A stretch of DNA of 64,000 bases from Coffea arabica (GCF_036785885.1 NC_092330.1:3072525-3136524); one strand, 5' to 3'; positions 11,190 to 24,149 are shown, counted from the first letter of the stretch. A program made the numbers and translations. The notes: generated by a model from the sequence alone, not told the origin.

Positions 11190-11468
11190 TTGCGTTGTGA
11201 ACAAGTAGATCTTCTTTTGGCTGGTTTGGAATTGGTTTCGAGCTGTTGTTTTGGGCATATTGGCAATTGCTCTTCTAGACAACCCAATTACGGCTTTAAT
11301 CTCCGCTTTAGCTGCTTTTGTAGCTGCTGTAAGTGTAGCACTATGGTTTTGTTTTCCTATTTTACTTGATTGCTTATCCTTTTTGGCCTGATTGTAAGGC
11401 TTGGTTATTCCTCGGTTTTTTGAATTTCTCAGATTCAGCGTTTGCTTGCTCGGAGTCGGAGAGCTTGA
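11190..11468 (+). other. Possible small two-exon coding remnant with a membrane segment
   Basis: One frame reads FWLVWNWFRAVVLGILAIAL, then LDNPITALISALAAFVAA, and ends at a consensus donor (GTAAGT, 11331). After an intron ending TTTCTCAG the frame continues in phase as IQRLLARSRRA and a stop at 11468. The hydrophobic run would be a membrane helix. A TAG lies just upstream in the same frame with no ATG between, so the 5' part is missing or broken. I do not recognise the family. Confidence 0.3.
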
Positions 11469-11870
11469 TGATGTAAGATGAAGATCAAGAATTTTTTCTT
11501 GTATGCTTGTACATATTGCTTCTGGATTAGTGATGACAAAAGCTGTAGGTTTAGGTATCGCCTTCTTGATGGATGAGGTCTACTCTTTTGGAAAATTACA
11601 AAATTGGAATTAGGAATCGGCTGAAAATGACATATGTTGTTCTTAAAATGTTATTATCACCTTGATTTTTGGCACAGTTGTCTGACAGACTTTCAAAGGT
11701 CTGTTGAATGCATATTCTGCATGTGCTTACGAGTTGTGATAGGATGAGAATAGTTGAAATCCTATATCTCTTTCCGTCCATATTTTTTCCATTTTACAGT
11801 GATTTTATGTTCACAAGATGAGTTGGCAATATGTGATCTTTGAATATGTTGAATTGACTGGAATTGGGAG

Positions 11871-12222
11871 ATGTCTTATATAAAGGAATTAAAGATTACT
11901 GATGCTTTCTTTGACAAGTTTGAATCTAGGACTGTGATTTGGAAGAGAGATGCGAGAGAAGAGGGTAGTCCCAGTGTATCATTGTCTAATGTAGCAGACG
12001 CACAGGAGGTATGGGGGTGGGACTTGCGAGTGCCTTTTTTAATTCTTTTTGTGGGGAGTGGGTAGTCATATTTGCACTTGCTGTCCAAGATTTTCCCTGG
12101 TTTGTATTGCACAAGGTAATGGAGTTTTATTTTAGGCGTTTACTCTGTGTATTATGTCATCATTATGTTTCAGGTGTCATTTCCAAGTTCTAGCTGTTTT
12201 AGACCCGCTTCATAATTAGATT
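11871..12222 (+). other. Unrecognised splice-bounded ORF
   Basis: The frame MSYIKELKITDAFFDKFESR, then TVIWKRDAREEGSPSVSLSN and VADAQE, runs into a donor (GTATGG). Possible following exons read IFPGLYCTR (donor GTAATG) and VSFPSSSCFRPAS followed by a stop. The composition is protein-like but I cannot place it. It could belong to the remnant at 11190 or to a non-coding transcript. Confidence 0.25.
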
Positions 12223-14898
12223 CACAAGCCCTGAATCCTCATGTAAGTTGATTTCCAAAATTTTTAGTCATACCATCACTTTGTATCTCTAAGATTTTTA
12301 CTGTTTTCTTTGCTTTAATTTCCTTTTATCTTTTTTTTTGGCAGCTATTTCTTGTAGTATTATCCCTCAAGTTATTCCTAATCCTAAGACATATATGCTA
12401 TTTTTCCTAAAGAAGCGCATTTGTAGTTGTTAAGTGATACATTACTGCATTAGGTGTGTTCCCTTCGCATCCTTCATATATTTCTTAAGGTCCTTTGCCA
12501 GTTAGTAGATAAGGTTGGACTACTTTCATATCCTATAGGTGTCCCATTTCACAAGATATATGTTCAATGTAGTGTACATTTGTATCAACATACACGTAAA
12601 CTATTTGCTACTACTCAGGCATCTCAATGTAGTGGTTGCAGCAACTTATAAAAGAATGTTGACTTATGATGCAAAATAAGTAGGAATGTGCCCCTGCAAC
12701 CACGTAAACATTTCGAAGTTTATAGCACAAGTACCTCTCCTGAATTTGTATATACTGCTTAATGTCATTTGCTTTCTGTCTATTCTCTCTGTCTAGCACA
12801 GAGATTTGATGGATTATGTTGTGGACCACTATGTTTGACATCTGTCTACATGGTGCTAAAGATAATAGTATCAGCTGTTAAGACAAACTGCAGTGCAGCA
12901 CTAGGAGCTAATAAGATTCAGCTATATCAAGGCATCAAACACTGCTATTTCTGTAGTTTTCGCTGTGCCTTATCTTCATGTTTTTCTTTTAGTTTTGTAA
13001 AATATGAGCTTATATAAGCCTGGATTGCACTTGTGTATAGTGTGCCAGTGCATTTTCTTTTGGAGAACAAGGTTATGCAGCTCATTGTCTTACCATGCAT
13101 GTGTCTGCTGGACTTTGATCTGTTTTCACAGTGTAACTTGTAGAACCAAGATGTGAAACACATGCACAGGATTAGACTGTCTTGACACAGGAAACTTGCT
13201 TATAACTCATCATTTTTCTTGAAGGTAGAAAGTTTTTGCGCTACCCAACTTAAACCAGATCGTGGTGTTGGAAGAAATTCTTGAAGTTGAGTTTAGGCCG
13301 ATAACTAGAAGCTCTAGAAATTGATCATTATTAATGGGCAGCCGTGGAAATGTTTGATGGCCTCCTTTAGGATTGCTTAGAGAGAAAATCTCTTCTCAGT
13401 TGCTGTTCCTTTTGAGTTCTAAGACTGGAAAAATGTCCGTTATCATTAGAGATGAAATGTGCGAATGGCCAAGTGGGAGAAGAAGGGTACATAATTGTTA
13501 CAATTAATTGAAGCTACCACCTCTTATTTTTTTTACCTCTTCCTGGTTCAAATGATTCTGTTACATGGACTTTGGACCCCACAGGTATCTACTCTGCTAA
13601 TTTAACTATAAAGCACATAGTTGTTCCTGGTTCTTGCTTCTAAAGTTTCTTGGTATCATGTAGTGCGAGGCAGAAAACACAATACTAGTGGTTCTCCTTT
13701 ATATTGTGGTTTGCTTGCGGGGAAAGATTGACCACCAAGGATAGACTGCATTCAGGGGTTATGGAGATTAATCCAATCTGTATGTGTGCATGAGCAAGTA
13801 GGGAACTATAAATGATCTGTTTTTCCTGTGTCCCTATTCAGCACAAATTTGGGAAGCTGTGCAAAGGAAATGCTTGTTGTTTAGGCAGGCTGGTGATTGG
13901 GATATTAAATTTGGATGGATGATCAAACATGCTGCTCAGAAGTCTTTTTGGTAGTCTTCATCGACTAGCTTTTGCTGCAACAGTATATCACCTATGTGTA
14001 GGGGAACAACCAAATATTGGTCATGGTGCTTAAGGACATGCATGGATCATAGCAGGTTGAAAGAATATGTTGAAAAGGAGCAGAATATATTCAGCTTCAA
14101 ACGGAAGTGAATTTTCTTACTTTGTACTTTCCAGAGTTAAGTTTCCCTGAGTTGAGTGAGTGAGCTGATTTTTTTGATATTCAATATACCAGTAAAGTTA
14201 TATAGACCTGTACATAGCTTAGCTGGTATTGGCTTTTTTTTTTTTTTTTTTTAAAGTATAGGTTAAAATGTAAAATTACAGTTATTTGACTGCCATACCT
14301 GCTGCAATTGATCGAGTATGTATGTTCCTTGTGCAAGTTTCTGAAGATCAGTGATACGATAATAAGACATGCAGAAGTAAATATGTGTAGATCTTTAGGG
14401 CATACAGAAGTAAACAGGCATACATACTGGACTGTTTACTGGATTAATTCTTACAATATCTGTACCTAAATCTGCCCTTTTTAGGGTATGTTATTATGTC
14501 CAAATTTTCATGTGCTAAGGTCCTTGAAGGGCTTATATTCTTCTTTCTTGTCACTGGTTTTCTCACATATTGCTTATTTGTTACTATAGTGATGCTAGCC
14601 CTGTGGTTTCTCCTTGAAGGGTCTGCTGTTTTCAATTATACGATGTTTCAGTTATGTGACTGATATTGCTCTGTCTTCATACCTCTCGTAAAACATGTCC
14701 AAATTGAACCCGAGCGTGCAACATATATCACTAGGAATAGAAGAAGTTTGTCCAAGAATTTGGGAAACATGTCCAATTTCTTAAGATAGATTCAGTGCCT
14801 CAATTGTACAAAGCCCATTCTACAAGAAAATTTTTATGCAAGAAATTTGCAAACAAACAGGAAGCATATATGATAATAAAGCTACAAAGCAAACCAAA

Positions 14899-15150
14899 TT
14901 AGAACTTTAGAAGATCAGTCTCTTCTTCATCGTCTTTCACAACTCTAATCTTCAGGTGCTCGGGCTTAATATAAGCTTTTCGTTCAAATAAGCTTCCAGA
15001 ACCTTGACAAAAATAAGAAGAACACCCTGTAATGCTTCAAAATGGGATTAATATCCATACAAGTAGTGGTATAGGCCACAAAGAAGGCTATGGTGCTGTA
15101 CTTGTTCCAATACCTGAAATTCAGAGATGCTGAAAAATGAATCTGTAGAC
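14899..15150 (-). other. Possible terminal exon of an unrecognised gene
   Basis: The minus-strand frame ends SLFERKAYIKPEHLKIRVVK, then DDEEETDLLKF and TAA at 14899-14901. An acidic C-terminus after a basic segment looks like a genuine protein end. Upstream, other frames read LEQVQHHSLLCGLYHYLYGY and LIFVKVLEAYLNEKL but need a frame change and contain a stop. This suggests a decayed gene piece. Family unknown. Confidence 0.25.
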
Positions 15151-16396
15151 AAAGATAGACAGGAAAACTCAACAAGACAAATATTAGCATCTCTAAAATG
15201 GCATTTGCGTTCTTCTTAACGATGGTGTCTCTGGTAGACTGTTACTCCAGTGTTTGAAAAAATGTGCAGTTTTTTTGTTCTTTTGTTTGGTAAAGAAAAA
15301 TTTGGGTGGATTAGGCTCTGATCACTATCATGGGTCAAGACATGTTCTTGGAACCATAGGTCGCTTATAAGAGTTTTTACAAATCGTCCACCAACCCAGT
15401 TGTTACATCGGCAGTGGAATTCGAACGCACAGTTTTTGCGAAGAAGTAACCCATTTTTACAAATTAAACTGACTTGTGATGGTGAAAAAATGTGCAATGA
15501 TCATGCCTGCTGTGGCACATTTCAAAACCTGCAAGGAAGAGGAGTGGATGAATAGTTACTAACTTGTATGAACACCAAAGCATTGTTCCACAGGAAAAAC
15601 ATCATTCCGTGACTATGTGGATCAGTTAACCTCCTTTCTAAAGATGAAGGGACAAAGAAATTGACAGCACTTCTTGTTGGGTGTCTAGATGGCCTAACAA
15701 AAGAGTTGTCTATCATTTACTCCTGTAATATAACTACCATCAAGGCAAGATATTGTCTAACAGAACAGGAACTTGTATATTTTGTTGAGCGAAAAACGCC
15801 AATCTTGTCTGAGAAAGGTTTCATAAGATCACAGAAATTAGTGAGATAGAAGAATAGAAGCATTCTTTATCTTAAGCATGCAGATAACTAGCTTGTAACG
15901 CATATAAACCAATCAATCCTATGAAAGACATTTTTTAGCTTGGCGCCTTTCATGTGTCGATAAGCATAATGAATTTACGCAAGGCAGAGTTAATTTGGAG
16001 TCGAGATAATTTAGACCTTAACGTCTACCTTTCTATAATCCAAGACCTTATTTAGGAGGAGCAACGAGTGTTGGCTCCTTTTTTTTCATTTTAATTTATT
16101 GAGATTCATTGTATTGTACCTTACTTGCAATAGAGTATGTCAAGAGTGAATTTTTTTTCTCGTCCCACAAATTATTAAATTAGTATTAATAACTAGTCAA
16201 TATTTATTTTGGAAAAATTTTCTCCCAATTTCTTTTGTATCTCATATGTAGTAAGTGTTTTAAAATGCTTAAATAAAACAACCATCCCAACAGTTGTCAA
16301 CCTAGACAAGTAAAAAAAAAAAAAAAAATTGCCGACAAAAAGAATGCAACGGATCTTCTATCTTACTCTCTATATCACTTTCCGTCTCACTTTTTA

Positions 16397-17582
16397 GGGA
16401 AAATCATTCAAAACATCCCTCACATTTTGTAAAATGACTTTTTTCGTCTCTCACATTTAAAAGTGTAATTTTATGTCTCTTACATATTCACATCGGTCAA
16501 ATTTAGTCCCTAACTAGGTTTCCGATCATTTTTTGGCCGGAATCCATCACGTGCAAGGCACGTGATCATTTTTTAAGGGTAAATTGGTCAAATTATATTT
16601 TACATAATCTAATCTACAGTCCTCCACATTTTATAAAATAAATTTTTTCGTCCCTCACATTTTATAAAATGATTTTTTCATCACTCACATTTCACAAAAT
16701 GAATTTCTCCATCCCTCACATTTCAAAAAATGAATATTTCCATCCCTCACTAATTATGTGTGTGAGGGAAATCCTAAAAAAAAAAAATGTGTTTGAATAC
16801 ATTTTGTTTAAACACATGTATATGTCTATTTGATTTTGCTTAATAATACGAATAGCATAAATATATGTACGTTTCTATTTGATTTCACTTAACAATATGA
16901 ATACCATATATTATACGTGATCATTTGATTTCATCTGGTATTAGCTAGTAAAAAATCTTGCATTTATTGTCAAGTTGGTCAATAAAGCTATTTTTGGTCA
17001 AAATATAATAAGAATATGCAAATTAAGATTCTATTGGAAAATATTAGTCATAATCATACAAAAAGAAAAGATAGCCCACAAGTTGGGCCTAATTACATAC
17101 ATGTGTTTATACTATTATTATTAAGCAAAATCAAATAGACACATACATGTGTTTAAAAAAAAAATGTATTCACACACATAATTAGTGAGAAATGAAAAAT
17201 TCATTTTTTGAAATGTGAGGGATGGAGAAATTCATTTTGTGAAATGTGAGGGATGAAAAAAATTATTTTATAAAATGTGAGGGACGAAAAAATTTATTCT
17301 ATAAAATATGGAAGATTATAGATCAGATTATGTAAAATATAATTTGACAAATTCACCCTTCATAGATCAGATTATGTAAAATATAATTTGACAAATTCAC
17401 CCTTCAAAAATGATCACGTGCCTTGCACATGATGGAAACCCGCCAAAAAATGATCGAAAACCTAGTTAGGGACTAAATTTGACCGATGTGAATATGTAAG
17501 GGAAATAAAATTACACTTTTAAAAGTGAGGGACGAAAAAAGTTATTTTATAAAATGTGATGGACATTTTGGACGATTTTTCC
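16397..17582. mobile_element. Mutator-type MITE with very long inverted repeats, 1,186 bp
   Basis: The left arm (16397-16850) and right arm (17113-17582) are inverted copies around a loop of about 260 bp. The termini are GGGAAAATCATTCAAAACAT and the complement of a matching end. A perfect 9-bp duplication, CACTTTTTA, flanks it (16388-16396 and 17583-17591); 9 bp is the Mutator superfamily signature. Within the arms, phrases such as tccctcacattttataaaatga are themselves repeated three to five times. The right arm also carries a 44-bp tandem duplication (17318-17361 and 17362-17405). There is no coding capacity. A transcript would fold into a hairpin of about 450 bp. Confidence 0.88.
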
Positions 17583-17820
17583 CACTTTTTATTGTATTGT
17601 TATTTTTTCTTCATAAATGTCATATTTTAGATCTAATAATTATTAACTGAATAATACACAAAATTTAACAAACTCAAAAAATCAAAATGCATACAAAATG
17701 AGATTTTTTATGAATTTTTTGCTGTATTTTATAATTTTCTATTATATATTATTTTTTGAGATTGTTATATTTATTTTTTACTTAGTTAATAGTTATTAGA
17801 TCTCAAGAAAACAAAAAAGA

Positions 17821-18110
17821 TTCAATGAGGGATGAAAAAATTCATTTTGTGAAATGTCGAGGATGAAAAAATTCATTTTGTGAAATGTAAGGGACTATAA
17901 ATCAGATTCTTAGAAATATGATTTGACAATTTTGCCTTTAAAAATGATCATGTGCAACGTACGTTGTGGATTCCTGTTAAAAATTAGTCGAAAATTTAAA
18001 TAGAGTCCAAATTTAATCAATATAAATTTATAAGGGACGTAAAATTATATTTTTAAAAATGAGAAATGAAAAAAATTATTTTTATAAAATGTGAAAGACG
18101 TTTTGAATGA
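17821..18110. repeat. Partial third copy of the same MITE arm
   Basis: The segment repeats the right-arm order (gagggatgaaaaaattcatt, then the atgatcatgtgcaacgt block, then gtgaaagacgttttgaatga) in the same orientation, but is more diverged and lacks the second arm. A further short piece (gagcgacgttttgagtactt) is at about 18256-18275. These pieces lie directly upstream of the acidic ORF and the lipase gene. Confidence 0.75.
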
Positions 18111-18349
18111 TTTAAAAAAAAAAAAATAACGTAATAGATTTAAAATAAAAATTATTAAAAATTTAAATTAATATTAAAAATTTAGAATTAAGATCAAATT
18201 TTATTTTATAAGGAACGTAAACATGTTAAAATGAAAAAATTTATTTGACAAATATGAGCGACGTTTTGAGTACTTTCCTTCTACATTTTTGCTTCGGCGA
18301 AAGAAATCGAGAAAAAAAAGCAAAGAAGAGAGAAAACCCTTGATGTCCA

Positions 18350-18601
18350 ATGGCTGGCGGTCCTCGGGCGACGAAGGAGTCATCTCGATCATTGGAGGAG
18401 AAGGAGCCGGTGTCAAATTCGTCGGAGGAAGAGGAAGTGGAGCGAGGAGTTAATGTTAATGACCAAGTTGGGGAAGAAGACGCGGAGGAGCTCGAAGCCG
18501 TTGAGAGAACTGCCGACTGTTCCGACGAAGAAGAAAATAATGCTGCCGCTAACCACGGTGGTGGTGAGCTGGACGACGAAGAGGAGGTAGTTGAATGTTA
18601 A
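18350..18601 (+). CDS. Acidic ORF, possible first exon or upstream ORF of the lipase gene
   Basis: The 83-residue ORF is very acidic (SSEEEEVERG, GEEDAEELEAVE, ELDDEEEVVEC) with a basic N-terminus, MAGGPRATKESSRS, and no recognisable domain. Its codon content differs from the surrounding AT-rich DNA, which supports a real exon. A donor at 18587 (GAGGAG followed by GTAGTT) would end it in phase 0. The next good acceptor (TGTGCAG before 19298) is three bases upstream of the lipase ATG and is also in phase 0, so splicing would fuse it in frame to the lipase. Alternatives are a separate small nuclear-type acidic protein or an upstream ORF. No choice is possible without transcripts. Confidence 0.45.
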   Translation: MAGGPRATKESSRSLEEKEPVSNSSEEEEVERGVNVNDQVGEEDAEELEAVERTADCSDEEENNAAANHGGGELDDEEEVVEC

Positions 18602-19300
18602 TTTGTCTCTTGGTTACTTTGTTAATTTTTATTTTTGGTTAATTGACTGTTCATTAGTACAGCTGTAGAGTTTGCTTTGTGGAGTATGTGTGTGTTGGTT
18701 GGAGTTTGTTTTACCAATTTTTGTTTTGATTTTACGGTTTACTGCTGGTTGGTTGGATATTTTATTCCTTTGGCTTTTAGTTTGGATTTTGTGTTACTTT
18801 TATTTATTTATTTATTCTTTTTTTTCTTGTGCAGATTGTTGTCTGGAAAGTTTGATCTGCTTGGGGAGTGTTTGCTGCATTTTGGTGCATTTTCTTTATA
18901 TATGTGATGCAATGGGTTTTTTAGGAGATATATAGATAGTTGCAGTTTATTAGGAGTTTTATGGCTGTTTGGTTGCTGTGTTTACTTCCAGAAAGTGAAA
19001 TGAATGGGAAATTTGAGGTCTTTTGAGCTACATCCTGCAGAGCTGTTTATGTGTTCAGTTTTTTTTTTTTTTTTTTTTTTTTTCTGAATTAAGAAATTTT
19101 TACTGCAGAATTTGCCCTAATTTTAGTGCTTATGGATGTTTATTTTTTAATATTGTCCAGTTTCAAACAAGTAAAAGATTCTCTCCTTTTTTTTTTTTTT
19201 TTGTCTTTGAGAGATTATTTGAATGGTTTTTGTTTGATAAATTTTACTATTGATATCTTGTCTTTCTTTTTTATTCTTTTGTTATTGTTTTGTGCAGAGG

Positions 19301-22300
19301 ATGGCTTGCAAATGGGGGTTAGTGGTGGCAATTTTGATATCTTTATGTGCAATTTCAACTGGAAGAGGTAATTAATTTACGCAGTCAAGTTGATGCTGTG
19401 AAATTTTATTTAGGTAATTTGGCTGTTAACTAACTGTTGGAAGAATTTGAAGTTATAGGTTGCATAGTTTCAGTCATGGTTTAGGTTGAATTATGCTTTG
19501 AGTTAGAAGAAAATGTGAATGTGATTTCTTGAAGTTGTGCTTCTTTAAATGGGCTAGGGATTTTCCTCTAGAGAATCTAGAAATTTAACAAGAATGTTGA
19601 AGCATGAAGTTCTTCAAGGAGATATCTTTGCGCATAGTAATGTACTGCCATTGTCACGAGAGAGTGTGAATTTTAATTCATTCCTTTCGTTCCAGGTGAA
19701 AATTTGTGTCTTGAGTGCCATGAGGGTGGTTTAGATGAGACTATGGTAGGTCTTGGTTTCAATAATGTTTTTCACTGTGTGTGCTTGAGTGAAGGGAACT
19801 GGATATACTAGTGTAATAAGAATGCCATAAGCACTTAATATTTTACGAGTGTATATTTCCTGAAATAATTTTGGAAAAGACTAAGCTAAAATGCTAAGTT
19901 TAGTAATGGGGATATTTTTCTGTTTCTGTTCTTTTCTCGTGTTGTGTTGTTCTTAACCTTGAGTCATAAAATATGTGAACTTTTTGACTCACTTTGTTGT
20001 GGAAACTCTAATATCATTTATCTTTTGCTTTTTTTTGGATCAGAGCTTAAGGTCAAAATCAAGCATAAGGATCATCAGCCAGTGTACAGTCACACACTTG
20101 CAAGAGTATTGGCAGAATATGCTTCAGCAGTAAGTTTAGGCACAAATACAGAATCTCAACTCTATGTTTATGCAATAATTGTTTCATACCCAGTAGCTTT
20201 TACTTTTAGCGTACATTGTATTGCTAAGATACTTTGTGGTTTAATTCTGAGAAATTCCATACCAACAATGTTTCTGAAGGAAAATTTCGCTCTTGCAGGT
20301 CTACGTGTCAGATACAACACAATTATTTACTTGGACATGTGAAAGATGTAATGATCTCACCGAGGTACTTATGAGCATGACCACCACTTTATGCTCGGCT
20401 GATTGACTAACAGAATTGCGGATTATTGATGCAATTTTTTTGGTGGCTAGTATCACAGTAATGGTCAATTTTGTGTCTAAGCAAAGAATTTTTCTATATT
20501 GGAGCAGGGTTTTGAAATGATAGAGCTGATTATTGATGTCCAATGCTGTCTCCAGGTGTGGTTTTACTGTATAATGGAATGAGGAAGGTGGATTGCATTC
20601 TAATTTAAACTGTTTGATCCAAGTCTTCTCCATTTCTTCCCTTGATGATGACATTTCCTTGTTTGGAAGCCAAGTTTTTTGCCAAGTTTGTTTGCTACAA
20701 ATTTTTTAAAAACTTATTGTTGCTTACAGTTTCTTATAATTGCTGCAGGCATTCGTAGGAGTAGCAAAGGATCTCAATGCTATTGTAATTGCATTTAGAG
20801 GCACTCAAGGAACCAGGTTTCATTATTTCCTTACTTTGTTGTTGTGTTTTTCTCTCAATATAGACTGTTTAGTGAAGTACAAGGGCCTTGCTTGAAGTTG
20901 ACAGTTGGAGTTCATTAATTATGTTCATTTAAGGAAAAGAAAAATGACTACATGTCCTTTGAGATTTCCCCAAAACTTAGTATGTTTTTTTGCATCCAAA
21001 TAGCGGATGGTCTGCAGCCATTTCTAACACCCTGAGATAGATGACAGGAGTGATGTTTTCAATTAGCTATTCACTTATCGTATTTAGTACATAATAGCAA
21101 GTATCTTAGCCTGAATGTTCTGTCATATTCTGATTTCCTTGTGTGGATTAATTTGTTGTATACAGCATACAGAATTGGGTTACAGATTTGTACTGGAAGC
21201 AACTTGACATTAATTACCCTGGAATGGATTATGCAATGGTGTGTGCTATATTGAGTTTTGAGTTATGCCTCACCTCTAGATCCTTTATGGAACAAATTGT
21301 GTTCATTTGTCTCTACATTGTTTCAGGTGCACCATGGTTTTTATGCTGCATATCACAATACAACTTTACGTCCAGGAATTTTAAGTGCTGTTGAAAGAGC
21401 AAAGGAGTTATATGGTGATATTAAAATCATGTTGACAGGGCATTCGATGGGAGGAGCTATGGCTGCTTTCTGTGCACTGGATCTCACGGTAATTGTAACC
21501 TCAAGAGTTTTGAAGTTTTTAATTTCTAAACACTTTGTCTTCTACATGTCTTACGAATACACGATAGATTAAATAGGGAAACTATTACTATATTCTGATC
21601 TTTTAAATTATTTTTTGTTGGAATCATTGTCTTTATATTTTCGTTTCCTCCATATTCACTACTCATAATCCTCCTTACACCCACTTTAAAGAAAATTTAT
21701 AGAAAGAAAAGGGAGGAAAATTTCTTTAAAGTGTTCCTTGATGGCTGAACTAGCCGTACATAAGTGCTTGCCATATGCTTCTGTTGTTACAAAATATTTG
21801 GTCGTGCCATTTTCTGCTGTTAATATGCCATTCATGATGTTAACGGTCAATAAGAGAGGTGACATGATCTTTTCTTTTCATTTTTAGAAAATAGAGCATG
21901 GAATGATTATTATGTACAGAAAGTTTATTTAAGGGTAATTGGTGGATAGTTGCATCTCTGGACGAACATTATGAGATTGTGTCGAACACACTGTGCTTTG
22001 CCAGGATATTTGTTAGGTTATTCTTGGGTTATCTTATCATCAAAGTTTTCTCTGCTTATTCCCAGGTCAATATTGGAGAGAAAGATGTTCAGGCTGTAAC
22101 ATTTGGACAACCTCGAATTGGTAATGCAGCTTTTGCATCCTACTATAGTAAATTCGTTCCTAATACAATCAGGGTTACACACGAGCATGATATCGTGCCT
22201 CATTTGCCGCCTTATTATTATCATTTCCCTCAGAAGACGTATCATCACTTCCCAAGAGAGGTAATCCTCTGATAAGTTGGATCTTGTGCGGTTGGTTACA

Positions 22301-22999
22301 TGCATGGTATTTTGGTCAAATTGCATACTAGGTGGAGTCAAATAAAATGTGTACTTTTCTGAGATTGCTTTCTAGCTTTTTCTCAAATTAGTACTTGGAT
22401 TTGCAGGTGTGGCTTTATGATATTGATTTAAGAAGTTTAGTTTATACGGTTGAGAAGGTCTGTGATGGTTCTGGTGAAGATCCCACATGTAGCAGGTGAA
22501 TTTTCTCTTTAATTAACTCTTAAGATGCGAAAATTGTTATTTTGAGTGATTACTTCTGCTGCCTGCCTGGAACTTGATGTATGAGAGGATGTTGATGACA
22601 ATGAAGATACTTGGCTGCCCATACAACAGTATTAAGCAATTGTCTCTTCTTTCATTGACTATATGAAAGACATAATAAGTTGATTTTGCTCAATCTACCC
22701 AAAAAAAAAAAAAATTGTTTTGGCTCATGCATGCTCTGTTCGCTGATGGGGCAATTATCTGAAAAGTTAGTAAGAACTTCTGCAGGTCAGTGGTTGGAAA
22801 CAGCATTCTTGATCATTTGGCATATTATGGTATTCAAATGGGGTGCGAGGAAGGAGGCTCGTGCAGCACAATCATGGATCCTAGTTCTGTTGCATACAGA
22901 ACCATGGATATTGAAGGAAATTTTGTGTTATCTCGAAATTTATCCTTCGATAGTTTGAGAAGAAGCTCAGAAGTGAAGGGTCAGGTGGATTCAATGTAG
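19301..22999 (+). CDS. Lipase class 3 family protein, 10 exons, 355 aa
   Basis: A secreted or endomembrane alpha/beta-hydrolase expected to cleave acylglycerol esters. Exons are 19301-19367, 20044-20129, 20299-20364, 20508-20555, 20749-20816, 21166-21238, 21327-21488, 22066-22260, 22407-22495 and 22786-22999. All have GT/AG borders and consistent phases. Residues 1-22 (MACKWGLVVAILISLCAIST) form a signal peptide. The nucleophile elbow GHSMGG puts the catalytic serine at 176. The likely aspartate is D232 (THEHDIVPHLPP) and the histidine H295 (SILDHLAYYG). AFRGTQGTSIQNWVTDLYW and FGQPRIGNAAF are class 3 landmarks, and cysteines in WTCERC and GCEEGGSC may pair. The closest type I know is the Arabidopsis At5g18640 group. 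The gene looks intact. An in-frame N-terminal extension from 18350 is possible. Confidence 0.9.
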
Positions 23000-24149
23000 A
23001 TATGTTATTACTCTGTAAATGGACGAGATGTCGCCGCATTCTTTTGATCCTTTCGCTGGGGTTCTGCAGCTCTGAAGTACACTGCTGGAAATTGGTATTT
23101 CTCAGGCATGGTTGTGAAGAATTACCTGTACATAGTTAACAGATAATTTTCTGAAACGAAAAGGGGAATTGCTACTGGCTTCATCTTTGTTTATGTAAAT
23201 ACATTAATTGTTGATATATACAAAGATTAAGCAACTGGGAGGTGATGGAGACATTGATCATTCTCCACATCGAAGCTGCTTTCCCTAAACCCCCTAAAAT
23301 AAACAAATAATAATAAAGATCGACTTCCATGGTTCATGTTATCGTATGAGAGATGACACGTTAATACATATGGGAGAAAAGGCGAAAACGATATCATTGT
23401 TGTGTCATCCGCCCACTTTCTCAAATTGCTTTGTAAATATGTGTTATGACTGGCGATTGAGAGGGGGTAGAAATACTGTAGTCGCTGAAGATTGACATCT
23501 CTGTGTGCCCTCAACGGAAATAGTTTTTTTTTTTAATTAATAAGTGAGAGATCTTGATTCCAAATTATTTACTTACATTTCTTTATTCATACATTTTAAT
23601 CCATTCTTTCTTTCTCGTACCATTCAATCCATTCCTTTACCTCATAATTTGTGCCCTTCTATTAAAATGAGAACAAAAAAAGTGAGCGTCAGTATTATTA
23701 CTCAATGGTCATATGTTGGGTATGTCTTAGATTGGGGCTTTGTTGATCAGTGATGAAAATGCCATTCAGATTCTCAAGGAACTCGTGAAATAAGAACAGA
23801 GTTTGAGATTTTGATGATACATCTGATATCATAAATTTATTCTATAAAGTAATTTGAAACTTTGGATTTATTGTGACGTTAATTGATTTTTGGTCTGTAG
23901 TATTCTAAAACAAAACTTACAGTTTAATTTCAGAATCTTTTAAAACCAATTGAAACCATCAAGAATCCATTTAAATAAAGGCTTAATAAAGTCCCTCAAT
24001 GCAAAAAAAAAAAAAGGTTAGAAACCAAAAAGCCTCATATGGTATACCTAATACACAGAAAAGCCTCCCGTAGTTTTAAAACATACAAAACGATACCTCA
24101 TATTTTGAACTAAATTGTGAACTAACAGAATTTGTTAAACTTATCCTAA
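23000..24149. other. Lipase 3' flank and intergenic DNA
   Basis: The first 200 bp or so are probably 3' UTR. At about 23995-24130 lies a piece (gcctcatatggtatacc, then ttttgaactaaattgtg) related to the repeat unit at 62837-63900. No coding sequence seen. Confidence 0.5.

Larger units (their letters stand above)
10696..16387. other. Long region without a recognised gene
   Basis: Ordinary AT-rich plant sequence with a 19-base T run near 14235. A few short ORFs have good splice borders (11190-11468, 11871-12222, 14899-15150, 15600-15849) but no family I recognise. It may hold a non-coding transcript, a decayed gene or UTRs. Confidence 0.4.

Noticed and set aside
18672-19371. Hydrophobic ORFs (WLDILFLWLLVWILCYF and similar)
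   Set aside because: T-rich intron or UTR sequence gives Phe/Leu-rich frames by chance; they overlap the proposed intron before the lipase start.
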